From assembly GCF_022690765.1 (NCBI RefSeq), contig NZ_JALCZA010000015.1, positions 1 to 64,000 on the forward strand: 64,000 nucleotides of DNA. The letters run 5' to 3'. The DNA comes from Anaeromyxobacter oryzisoli. GTDB taxonomy: Bacteria > Myxococcota > Myxococcia > Myxococcales > Anaeromyxobacteraceae. Below, piece by piece: positions 43,567 to 51,718 of this stretch (positions are counted from its first letter, which is position 1; every line of letters begins with the position of its first letter). The position numbers and the translations under genes are program-made. The notes below the pieces were generated by a model. That model searched no databases. It was not told where the DNA came from and saw only the letters and a list, made by a program, of their open reading frames with translations.

Positions 43567-45819
43567 GTGGACATCCGGACCCAGGCGGCCCTGCTCGCCG
43601 CGATCGTGACCCTCGCCCTGTCGGTCGCCGCGCTCCTGCGCGACAACCGGCCACGCGTCTTCACGCTGTTCGCCCTGTTCGCGGCGGACCTGTTCCTCTT
43701 CTCGCTCGCGCTGTTCTTCCTGCGCTGGTCGAGGGCGTTCGGCGTCGTCTGGTGGGAGCGGCTCGCGGTGGCCTCCGGCGCGCTCGTGCCCGCCTCGTCC
43801 CTCGCCTTCTTCCTCGAGTTCCTCGGCGTCGCGCGCCGCCCTGCCCGCCGCGCCCGGAACACCATGCTCGCCGGCTCGCTGACCGGCCTCGTGGTGGCGG
43901 TCACGCCCCTCGTGAACGTGAAGCCGGCCAAGCTGCTCGTGACGGCCTACGTGCTCGGCGGCCTGGTGGTGGTGCTCTCCACCCTCTGGGGAAAGATGCA
44001 CGCCTCGCAGACCAAGGTCGAGCGGGCGCGCCTCCAGTACCTCTTCATCGGCGCGCTCGTCGCGGTCTCCCTCTCGACCCTCGACATGACGCCGCGCCTC
44101 GGCCTGCCCTACCCGCCGGAGGGGCTCGGCTCGATCAGCCTCACCATCTTCATGTTCTTCCTGTCGCAGACCCTGCAGCGGCACCGGCTGCTCGATCTGC
44201 ACGAGTTCCTCGGGAAGATCGTCGTGGTCACCGCGCTCGGGCTCGTCCTCGTCGCGATCTACGGCGGGCTCGTGTCCTGGGTCGGCACCCGGACCGAGCT
44301 CTTCTACTTCAACACCGTCGTGGCCTCGTTCGTGATCCTCTCGCTGTTCGAGCCGATGCGCGAGCGGGTCGAGGAGTGGGTCGTCGCGACGCTCTTCCAC
44401 GAACGGTACGAGCTGGTGCGGCGCCTCGAGGCGCTGCGGGACCGCACCGGCAACGTCATCGAGCCCGCCGGGCTGGCGGCGGTGGTGCTCGACGGGCTGG
44501 TCGAGACGCGGCGGGTGACCCACTGCGCGCTCTGGCTCCTCGCCGACGACCGCCCCGGCTACCGCCTCCTCGACTTCCGCGGGCCGCCCCCCGCGCCCTT
44601 CCTCGAGCCGGCCACCGCGCGCGCCCTCCTCGCCGCGGCCTCGTCCGGCCAGAAGGCGATCCTGCTCGAGAACATCGACCGGCGCGTCTCCGAGGTGCGC
44701 GCGCTGCTGCCGGCCGGCCCGGGCACCGGCGGCCCCGGGCGCGGCGCGCCGGCGGCGATCGCCGAGGAGCTGAAGCGGCTCTCGGACGCGCGGGGCGTGA
44801 TGGCGCTCATGAAGGCGGGCATCACGATGCCCCTGCTGGCGGGCGACCGCGTCGTCGGCTTCCTCGCGTGCTGGGACGAGCGCGTCACCGAGGCGTTCGC
44901 GTCCGACGAGATCGCCGCCCTCCTCGAGGTGGCGGATCGCTGCGCGCTCGTCATCGAGAACTCGAAGCTCTACCAGCGGATGAAGGAGCGCGACCGGCTC
45001 GCGGCGATCGGCGAGATGTCCGCCGGCCTCGCCCACGAGATCCGCAACCCCCTCGCCGCGATCAAGGGGGCCATCCAGTACCTCGACCCCGGGAAGCTCC
45101 CCGAGGACGACCGCGAGTTCCTCGAGATCATGATCGAGGAGGTGAACCGCCTGAACGGCGTCGTCACCCAGTTCCTCGACTACTCGCGCCCGCTCAAGCC
45201 GTCCCTGGCCCCGACCGACGTGAACGAGGTGCTCCAGAAGACGTTCCGGCTGCTCCAGCCGGAGGTGCCCGAGGGCGTCGCGCTCGAGCTGGACCTGGCC
45301 GCGTGGCTGCCGCACGTGCAGGCGGACGCCGAGCAGCTCAAGCAGGTGTTCCTGAACCTGGCGCTGAACGCGTTCCAGGCGATGCCGCGCGGCGGACGGC
45401 TCGCCGTCTCGACGCGCCTCGCCCGCGACGAGCTCGCCTTCTGGCGCGAGGGCGCGCGCCGCGCCGACGTGGTCGAGATCCGGTTCGCGGACTCCGGCCC
45501 CGGCATCCCCGAGGAGGTGCGCGACTCGATCTTCGTGCCCTTCTACACGACCAAGGAGAAGGGCACGGGCCTCGGGCTCGCCATCTGCCAGCGGATCGTG
45601 AAGGCGCACGCGGGGACGATCGTCGTCCACTCACCGCCCCAGGGGGCGGGCGCGGAGTTCCTGATCTCGCTGCCCGGCATGCACGAGGAGCGGCCGCCCG
45701 AGGCGGTGACGCCGCCGCCGGTGGACGACGAGGAGCGCGCCCGGGCCCGCGCGCGCCGGCGGGCCAGCGCCGCGGCGCGGCTCCGCCGCCGGCGGCGGAA
45801 GAAGAAGCACGAGGTCTGA
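43567..45819 (+). CDS. Membrane sensor histidine kinase with GAF domain
   Basis: This 750-residue sensor starts with GTG at 43567. About eight hydrophobic helices (residues 1-270) are followed by a GAF-like domain (about 290-475). Then come HisKA with the phosphorylated His in GLAHEIRNPL (near 490) and a HATPase region with N-box NLALNAFQA (near 597), DSGPGIPEE and GTGLGLAICQ. The C-terminus is a strongly basic tail (ARARARRRASAAARLRRRRR). The adjacent NtrC-type regulator, 107 bp downstream, is the presumed partner. The signal is unknown. Confidence 0.93.
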   Translation: MDIRTQAALLAAIVTLALSVAALLRDNRPRVFTLFALFAADLFLFSLALFFLRWSRAFGVVWWERLAVASGALVPASSLAFFLEFLGVARRPARRARNTMLAGSLTGLVVAVTPLVNVKPAKLLVTAYVLGGLVVVLSTLWGKMHASQTKVERARLQYLFIGALVAVSLSTLDMTPRLGLPYPPEGLGSISLTIFMFFLSQTLQRHRLLDLHEFLGKIVVVTALGLVLVAIYGGLVSWVGTRTELFYFNTVVASFVILSLFEPMRERVEEWVVATLFHERYELVRRLEALRDRTGNVIEPAGLAAVVLDGLVETRRVTHCALWLLADDRPGYRLLDFRGPPPAPFLEPATARALLAAASSGQKAILLENIDRRVSEVRALLPAGPGTGGPGRGAPAAIAEELKRLSDARGVMALMKAGITMPLLAGDRVVGFLACWDERVTEAFASDEIAALLEVADRCALVIENSKLYQRMKERDRLAAIGEMSAGLAHEIRNPLAAIKGAIQYLDPGKLPEDDREFLEIMIEEVNRLNGVVTQFLDYSRPLKPSLAPTDVNEVLQKTFRLLQPEVPEGVALELDLAAWLPHVQADAEQLKQVFLNLALNAFQAMPRGGRLAVSTRLARDELAFWREGARRADVVEIRFADSGPGIPEEVRDSIFVPFYTTKEKGTGLGLAICQRIVKAHAGTIVVHSPPQGAGAEFLISLPGMHEERPPEAVTPPPVDDEERARARARRRASAAARLRRRRRKKKHEV

Positions 45820-45915
45820 CCATGTGCGTGTGCGCCGTGGCGAGGCGAGCGAGGCCGAGCACCGCGCGGGGCGCCGGCCTCGACGCGGCGGCCCCATGGA
45901 GCGTGCCGGCGTGCT

Positions 45916-45922
45916 AAGGAGG
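45916..45922 (+). promoter_or_regulatory. Strong ribosome binding site deciding a GTG start
   Basis: AAGGAGG sits 4 bp before the GTG at 45927 and fixes it as the start of the NtrC-type regulator. Confidence 0.75.
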
Positions 45923-45926
45923 CTCC

Positions 45927-47339
45927 GTGGCCCACGTCCTCATCGTAGACGACGAGGTGAACATCCGGCGGGTCCTCGCCGCCATGCTGAAGCGGGAGGG
46001 GTACGAGGTCACCACCGCCGCGGACGGCGAGCAGGCGCTCGCCGCGCTGTCGAAGACGCCCGTGCACGTGGTGGTCACGGACCTCGTCATGCCGAAGCTC
46101 GGCGGGATGGAGCTGCTCCGCCGCGTCTCGGCCGACCTCCCGGACATCCCGGTGATCGTCATCACCGCCCACGGCTCGGTGGACAGCGCCGTCGCGGCGC
46201 TCAAGGCCGGCGCCTTCGACTACATCACCAAGCCCTTCGAGCAGGACGAGCTCAAGAAGGTCATCGCGAAGGCCGCCCGCGCCCACGATCTCGAGCGCCA
46301 GAACCTGCACGGGCTCCTGAGCGAGGGCGACCGCCCGTTCCTCGTCGGCGACTCCCCCGCGATGCGCGCGATCTACGACATGATCGCGCGGGTGGCGGAC
46401 TCGCCCTCGACGGTGCTCATCACGGGCGAGAGCGGGACCGGCAAGGAGCTCATCGCCAAGGCGCTCCACCGCGGCTCCTCCCGGCGGGACAAGCCGCTCA
46501 TCAAGGTGAACTGCGCGGCGATCCCGAAGGACCTCGTGGAGAGCGAGCTCTTCGGCTACGAGCGCGGCGCCTTCACCGGCGCGGTCGGGTCGAAGCCGGG
46601 GCGGTTCGAGCTCGCGGACGGCGGCACGCTCTTCCTGGACGAGATCGGCGAGGTGCCGGTCGAGATGCAGGTGAAGCTCCTGCGCGCGATCCAGGAGTCC
46701 GAGTTCGAGCGGGTCGGCGGGATCAAGACGCTGCGCGTGGACGTGCGGCTCATCGCGGCGACCAACCGCGACCTCAAGCAGCTCATCGCCGAGGGGAAGT
46801 TCCGCGAGGATCTCTACTACCGGCTCGCCGTCGTGCCGATCGCCCTGCCGCCCCTCCACGAGCGGCGCGACGACATCCCCGCCCTCGTCCGGCACTTCAT
46901 CGAGAAGTACGACCAACGGCTCGGGAAGAAGGTCGAGGGGATCGAGGACGAGGCCCTCGAGCTGCTCATGAGCTACTCGTGGCCGGGGAACATCCGGGAG
47001 CTCGAGAACCTCATGGAGCGCTCGGTGCTGTTCGCGGATGGACCGCTCATCCAGGCGAGCGCCCTCCCCGACTCGCTCCGGGAGCAGGGGCCCCAGCCGC
47101 CGCTCCCGATCGCGGCGGTCGGTCCGCTCGGCGCCATCGCCGCCCCGAGCGGCGCCTCCATGAAGGAGATCGTCCGCCACGCGCAGGCCGAGCTCGAGAA
47201 GGAGCTCATCGGCCGCGCCCTCGAGGAGACGGGCGGGAACGTCACGCGCGCCGCGAAGCGGCTCCAGATCTCCCGGAAGTCGCTCCAGGTGAAGATGAAG
47301 GAGCTCGGCCTCCGGGGATCCGCCGAGGACGAGTCATGA
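45927..47339 (+). CDS. Sigma-54-dependent NtrC-family response regulator
   Basis: This 470-residue regulator has a receiver domain with phospho-acceptor Asp52 ([13 protein letters not shown]). The AAA+ domain carries Walker A GESGTGKE (167-174) and the sigma-54 contact loop GAFTGA (214-219), and Walker B is LFLDEIGE. A Fis-type HTH ends the protein ([20 protein letters not shown]). All functional residues are intact. It is expected to be phosphorylated by the upstream kinase and to activate sigma-54 promoters. Three REP-like motifs follow the gene. Confidence 0.95.
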   Translation: MAHVLIVDDEVNIRRVLAAMLKREGYEVTTAADGEQALAALSKTPVHVVVTDLVMPKLGGMELLRRVSADLPDIPVIVITAHGSVDSAVAALKAGAFDYITKPFEQDELKKVIAKAARAHDLERQNLHGLLSEGDRPFLVGDSPAMRAIYDMIARVADSPSTVLITGESGTGKELIAKALHRGSSRRDKPLIKVNCAAIPKDLVESELFGYERGAFTGAVGSKPGRFELADGGTLFLDEIGEVPVEMQVKLLRAIQESEFERVGGIKTLRVDVRLIAATNRDLKQLIAEGKFREDLYYRLAVVPIALPPLHERRDDIPALVRHFIEKYDQRLGKKVEGIEDEALELLMSYSWPGNIRELENLMERSVLFADGPLIQASALPDSLREQGPQPPLPIAAVGPLGAIAAPSGASMKEIVRHAQAELEKELIGRALEETGGNVTRAAKRLQISRKSLQVKMKELGLRGSAEDES

Positions 47340-47709
47340 GGCCGTCCGCCGCCCGATGACGAGGCGGTGGCGCGGTGAGCCGCCGCACCAGGCCTGACCA
47401 CCAGGCCTGACCGAGAGAAGTTTTTCCGGGCCTGACCGAGCGCCCACCGGGCCCACCGGGCCTGACCGAGAGAAGTTTTTCCGGCCTCCGGCCTGCCCGA
47501 CCGGCGCCGGGCCTGACCGAGAGAAGTTTCCCGGCCTCCGGTCCCCCCGACCGGGGCTTCCCTCGCGCCGGAGCGATCCGCTTCTCGGGAGGCGTACGCC
47601 TGACTACCTGGCAGGGGGCCGCTCGCTTGACCGATCCGGGGGGCGCTGCTAGCGTCGGCTCGTTCTTTTGCCGCGTTTTCGCACCCTTCGCCCACGTCGG
47701 AGAAAAAGC
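47340..47709. other. Intergenic region with a REP-like cluster
   Basis: This 370-bp region has no gene. Its left half holds three REP-like motifs interspersed with GGGCCTGACC and CCGGCCTCCGG repeats. The right half should contain the promoter of the outer-membrane protein gene, which was not identified. Confidence 0.6.
47406..47534 (+). repeat. Cluster of three REP-like motifs
   Basis: Copies lie at 47406-47431, 47461-47484 and 47512-47534. Each contains CTGACCGAGAGAAGTTT followed by a CCGG-rich stretch. They are in the same orientation as the REP upstream of RAYT copy 1 and sit in the gap after the NtrC-type regulator. Confidence 0.75.
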
Positions 47710-49065
47710 ATGGGGCGGCTTCGCCAGGGCCTGACCACCGCGATCCTGTTCGCAGCGATGACCGGCCCGGCCGGGGCGGCCGAGCTGACGCGCATCCAGA
47801 GCGCCGAGCCCGACGACCCCTTCGCGCTCCAGATCTCGGTGCGCTGGGATCACACGCAGGAGCGGGCGACGATCTCCCGCGAGCAGGCCTACGCGCCGGC
47901 CGCGACGACCGAGGACCTGAACGAGCTCCGCTACTCGCGCGTCCAGAACGACTTCGTCACGCGCGTCGCGCTCGCGCTCTACACGGACGTCGAGCTGCAC
48001 GCCGAGCTGCCCTACTCCTTCACGGACGACGTGGCGTGGCGTTTCGGGACGCGCAACGGGATGCCGGTGAGCGCGTCGACGTCCTCGATCGCCACGAACG
48101 GCATCGACGCCATGGGGCAGGCCTGCGCGGTGTCCCCCTGCCCGCTCTTCCCGGTGAGCGGGAAGGACACCACCGTCTTCCACGGCGGCAAGCTCGGCGA
48201 CCTCCGCGCCGGCCTCGCCTGGGCCATCTTCAACGACCGGCGCGATGACACGAAGCCCACCTGGCTCGTCGGCCTCGACGTGACCTTCCCCACCGCGACC
48301 CTCTACGACCCCGCGACGGGGCGGAACGGGCTGTGGCAGTCGCCGAACGCCGTGGATTCGAACCGCGCGCCTTCTGGCGAGAAGGTGTGGCGGTACGACT
48401 TCTACACCGCGCTGTCCAAGCGGATCGGCCCGGTGGACCCCTACGTGAAGGCGCACGTCACCGCCGTCCTGCCCTCGTCCTCGACCTACTCGAACTGCGA
48501 TCACGTCGGCGACCTCGCGATCCCCGCGAACGGCGCCCCCGCGCAGATGACGCTCGCCGCCATCACGAACTGCTCGTCCTCCAAGTGGAAGGACGACGCC
48601 AAGGCGAAGCTCCCGTTCGTCGCGGGCCTCACCTTCGGCACCGAGCTGGTGCCCTTCGAGGACACGGCCGAGGGGCAGAAGGTCTCCTTCGACTTCCGGG
48701 CGTTCGCCGACTACACCTCGAGCAGCCGCTTCTACAACGAGCTGACCGACGCCTCCGGCAAGCTGCACTACACCGACGCGTACTTGACGATGGGCGGCTT
48801 CGCCGGCGTCTACCTCAAGGCCTCGCGCTGGGTGTCGCTCCAGGCGACCGCCTCGCTCGCGACCAAGACCTCGCACTGGCTGTCCGGCGAGTCCCTCGGC
48901 AAGGGCAAGGGCAGCGTCCCTGCGTGCTCGGACCTCTCCGGCGCCAGCGCGTGCGCCGACCTGAACCCGAACTTCGACTGGCGCTACGACGCGCCCGGCA
49001 ACCGGTTCCGGATCTCCGAGGTGAGCGTGTTCTCGGTCGGCGTCGCCGGCGTGCTGACGTTCTGA
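47710..49065 (+). CDS. Exported outer-membrane-type protein (barrel-like)
   Basis: This 451-residue protein has a signal peptide (ATG at 47710; MGRLRQGLTTAILFAAMTGP, cleavage near PAGAA). The mature sequence alternates hydrophobic and polar residues throughout (ALQISVRWDHTQERATIS, RVALALYTDVELHAELPYSF, GVYLKASRWVSLQATASLAT) and ends VFSVGVAGVLTF with a terminal Phe, both typical of outer-membrane barrels. Two Cys pairs occur in loops. The family is not recognised. An ATG 14 codons upstream is less likely because it would place basic residues before the signal. Confidence 0.78.
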   Translation: MGRLRQGLTTAILFAAMTGPAGAAELTRIQSAEPDDPFALQISVRWDHTQERATISREQAYAPAATTEDLNELRYSRVQNDFVTRVALALYTDVELHAELPYSFTDDVAWRFGTRNGMPVSASTSSIATNGIDAMGQACAVSPCPLFPVSGKDTTVFHGGKLGDLRAGLAWAIFNDRRDDTKPTWLVGLDVTFPTATLYDPATGRNGLWQSPNAVDSNRAPSGEKVWRYDFYTALSKRIGPVDPYVKAHVTAVLPSSSTYSNCDHVGDLAIPANGAPAQMTLAAITNCSSSKWKDDAKAKLPFVAGLTFGTELVPFEDTAEGQKVSFDFRAFADYTSSSRFYNELTDASGKLHYTDAYLTMGGFAGVYLKASRWVSLQATASLATKTSHWLSGESLGKGKGSVPACSDLSGASACADLNPNFDWRYDAPGNRFRISEVSVFSVGVAGVLTF

Positions 49066-49066
49066 A

Positions 49067-49090
49067 CCCGACCGAGAGTCGTTTCGCCGT
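49067..49090 (+). repeat. Diverged REP-like motif after the outer-membrane protein gene
   Basis: CCGACCGAGAGTCGTTTCGC resembles the REP core with two changes and lies 2 bp after the stop codon of the preceding gene. Confidence 0.5.
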
Positions 49091-49330
49091 GCGGCGCGCA
49101 GCTGGCTCGTCATGGCGCCTGCGGCATGTACCGAGAGCGTCGTCAGGATCGTCCGGGTGCGGCGCTGCGACGCAAGCGCCCTCGAAATGACGCACGGTGC
49201 TGGACCGCAACCGGGCGAACCATCATCACTGGCGTGCGGCGGACCGGCCAGGCCGGACCGAGCGCGCGCGTGTGCGTCGCCCGGAGAGCGTTCGACGGGG
49301 CGGTCCGACGTGACCGAGCTTTGACGGATG

Positions 49331-50227
49331 TCACCCCGCCGCTTCGCAGCGCGCCCGGTGCTGGACGCGCATCAGCCAGGTGCCGGGCGGGAAGATGGTG
49401 TTCCGGAGGCCAGCTCTCCATTTCGCCAAGGCGCTCGCGTACGCCCGCCCGAACTCCTTCAGCTGCTGCAGCGCCTCGATTCGCTTCCACCTGCTCCTGC
49501 ACGCGACCCGAGGGTTGATCCCCCGCCGCGGCTCGCCGGAGGACGGGTGCGCGCGGGGCTTCTGGGCGAGGACGCGCGCCACTCCGAGGAAGGACCGCCC
49601 TCCCTGCTCGAGCTCCGACGCGGCACGGTCCTCGGCCTCGTTCAGCGCCTCGCGGAGACGCGCCGCGAAGACGTCATCGGAGCTGAAGCCGGGAGGGCTG
49701 CAAAGCCGGAGGCTGGCCGACGCCGGCATTCGGCCGAGGTTGCGGAAGAACACCGTCGGCCGCTCGGCAACGATGGGCTCTCCGCCGATCAAGCCTGGAT
49801 CGGACCAGAGCCCCGGCCACTCCCGCCCACGACGAACGAGGCCAGCGGCCACCGGGTTCGCGAGGACGTAGACCATCTTCTCGAGCACCGCGTCGTCGGT
49901 CTCGAGCTTCACCGCGCTGTAGCTGTTGCGCTCCCAGAAGCCGTCCCACCGGCCGAGGGAGCAGTTCATCGCCCGGGCGACCAGGCCATCGAGGTACCGG
50001 TGGAACTCGGGGAGCCGGGCCTGCGGGTCGGTCACGACCAGGTGGAAGTGGTTCGAGAGCACGCAGTACGCGTGCACCTGGATGCCGTACCGGTTCGCCG
50101 CCACGGCCAGGACGTACCGGAAGATCGCGTCCGTGTCCTTCGAGGGCCGGAGGAAGAAGCGGCGCTCCGAGCAGCGGCGCGTGACGAGGTAGGTGACGCC
50201 CTCGAGAATCTGCCGCGGTGCGGTCAT
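49331..50227 (-). CDS. REP-associated tyrosine transposase (RAYT), copy 2
   Basis: This 298-residue HUH/Y1 transposase is a close paralogue of the copy at 18045. It has HFH at 60-62 (SNHFH), catalytic Tyr120 (MVYVLANPVAAGL) and the same conserved tail (KRIEALQQLKEFGRAY, PPGTWLMRVQH). The region upstream (50228-50341) is also similar to that of copy 1. Here the REP-like unit is duplicated in tandem. Both copies look intact, so at least one may be active. Confidence 0.9.
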   Translation of the reverse strand: MTAPRQILEGVTYLVTRRCSERRFFLRPSKDTDAIFRYVLAVAANRYGIQVHAYCVLSNHFHLVVTDPQARLPEFHRYLDGLVARAMNCSLGRWDGFWERNSYSAVKLETDDAVLEKMVYVLANPVAAGLVRRGREWPGLWSDPGLIGGEPIVAERPTVFFRNLGRMPASASLRLCSPPGFSSDDVFAARLREALNEAEDRAASELEQGGRSFLGVARVLAQKPRAHPSSGEPRRGINPRVACRSRWKRIEALQQLKEFGRAYASALAKWRAGLRNTIFPPGTWLMRVQHRARCEAAG

Positions 50228-50266
50228 GCCAGCGCACTGGGCAACCGGCGTGCCGAGGAGGATCGT

Positions 50267-50428
50267 CGGAAATCCGGGACCTCGGCGCGAGCTCGCCGTC
50301 CGCGCGGCGGACGCCCGGTCCGGGAAAACTTCTCTCGGTCGGGTTCACGGAAATCCGGGACCTCGGCGCGAGCTCGCCGTCCGCGCGGCGGACGCCCGGT
50401 CCGGGAAAACTTCTCTCGGTCGGGTTCA
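50267..50428. repeat. Tandem 81-bp REP-like unit (two copies)
   Basis: Two near-identical units of 81 bp (50267-50347 and 50348-50428) each contain a hairpin GTCCGC-GCG-GCGGAC (50298-50312 and 50379-50393). Each also has the core AAAACTTCTCTCGGTCGGG (about 50324-50342 and 50405-50423). The second unit ends exactly at the rsmI stop codon. Confidence 0.9.
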
Positions 50429-51307
50429 GCGGCGGCGCAGGCGCTCCAGGAGCGCGTAGACGTCGGCGCGCTTGAGGCCGCGCGCGCGCGCGACCTCACG
50501 GGCGAGCGCGGACGGGGGCTCGCCGGCGGCGCTCCGGCGGCGGAGCTCCTCCTCGACCGGCTCCGCCTCGGCGGCCCGCGGGGGCGGCGCGCCGGGGGGC
50601 GGGCTCGAGACGACCAGCGTCACCTCGCCGCGCACCTCGCCGGCGAACCGCGCTGCGAGCGCGGTGAGCGGCCCGCGCGCGAGCTCCTCGTGGAGCTTGG
50701 TGAGCTCGCGGGCGACGAGCGCGGGGCGGTCTCCGAGCGCCTCGGCGAGGTCCAGGAGCGTGTCGTGGGTCCGGTTCCCCGCCTCGTAGAGGACGAGGGT
50801 CGCGGGCGTCGCCGCGAGCCAGGCGAGCGTCTCGACGCGCCCACCGCCCTTGCGCGGGAGGAATCCGGCGAACACGAACCGATCCGCGGAGAACCCGGAC
50901 GCGGCCAGCGCGGCCAGCGCCGCGCTCGGCCCGGGGATGGGCACCACCTGCGCGCCGGCCTCCCACGCCGCCGCGACGAGGGCGGCGCCGGGGTCGGACA
51001 CGCCCGGGGTGCCGGCGTCCGTGCAGAGGGCGATCGCCTCACCGGCCCGCAGCCGCTCGACGATCGCCTCGACCCGGCCGCGCTCGTCGAACGCGGGGAG
51101 CGACACGAGGGCCGGCGCCGGCGCCCCGAGGTGCGCGTACAGCTTGATCGTCCGGCGGGTGTCCTCCGCGGCGACCGCCTGCACGCCCCGGAGCACCTCC
51201 GCCGCGCGGGGCGACAGGTCGGAGAGGTTCCCGATGGGCGTCGAGAGGACGTAGAGGGTCCCCACCCCACCCGCCCCGCCGCTCGCCGTCCCCCCGTTCG
51301 TCGTCAT
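50426..51307 (-). CDS. rsmI: 16S rRNA (cytidine-2'-O)-methyltransferase RsmI
   Basis: This 293-residue enzyme methylates the 2'-O of C1402 in 16S rRNA using SAM. The conserved N-terminus is LYVLSTPIGNLSDLSPRA, then EDTRRTIKL, CTDAGTPGVSDPG and VVPIPGPSAALAALAASG, all RsmI hallmarks. The length is normal for the family. It lies 3 bp after yraN. The stop codon is contained in the adjoining REP-like unit. Confidence 0.95.
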   Translation of the reverse strand: MTTNGGTASGGAGGVGTLYVLSTPIGNLSDLSPRAAEVLRGVQAVAAEDTRRTIKLYAHLGAPAPALVSLPAFDERGRVEAIVERLRAGEAIALCTDAGTPGVSDPGAALVAAAWEAGAQVVPIPGPSAALAALAASGFSADRFVFAGFLPRKGGGRVETLAWLAATPATLVLYEAGNRTHDTLLDLAEALGDRPALVARELTKLHEELARGPLTALAARFAGEVRGEVTLVVSSPPPGAPPPRAAEAEPVEEELRRRSAAGEPPSALAREVARARGLKRADVYALLERLRRR

Positions 51308-51310
51308 CGC

Positions 51311-51715
51311 TCACCCGTGCCACGGCTCCGCGTCGGCGTCGAACGCCGCCGGGAAGTGCTCGATCCGCGGGGCGCCATCCCCGAACGTCACCGCCACCAC
51401 GTCGAACCGGATCGTGCGCTCGGCCGCGTCATGCCGCATCGCCCAGTCCACCGCTGCGGCCACGACGCGCCGCCGCTTCCGGCGGTCCACGGTCTCCTCC
51501 GGGCCGCCCTGCGCCTCCGACGAGCGGCTCCGCACCTCCACGAAGCAGAGGACGTCGCCGTCGCCCTCCTCGCAGACGAGATCCACCTCGCCGCGCGGGA
51601 TGGCGTGGTTCCGGTCCACGACCCGCAGCCCACGCTCCTCCAGGTACTCCGCCGCGAGCCGCTCCGCCGCCCGCCCGCGGGCCTTGCGCGCCGCGTCGTC
51701 GCCGGGGCCGGCCAT
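51311..51715 (-). CDS. YraN/UPF0102-family nuclease-like protein
   Basis: This 134-residue protein of the UPF0102 (YraN) family has the PD-(D/E)XK-like core GRAAERLAAEYLEERGLRVV, then GEVDLVCEEGDGDVLCFVEVRSRS (Glu, Asp, and ExK replaced by EVR) and VDRRKRRRVVAAAVDW. Family members have a restriction-nuclease-like fold of uncertain function. Placement beside rsmI is common in bacteria. Confidence 0.92.
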   Translation of the reverse strand: MAGPGDDAARKARGRAAERLAAEYLEERGLRVVDRNHAIPRGEVDLVCEEGDGDVLCFVEVRSRSSEAQGGPEETVDRRKRRRVVAAAVDWAMRHDAAERTIRFDVVAVTFGDGAPRIEHFPAAFDADAEPWHG

Positions 51716-51718
51716 GGC

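Noticed and set aside
43552..45630. Long frame opposite the sensor kinase
   Set aside because: Composition is the complement of the kinase codons; the plus-strand gene has every kinase motif.
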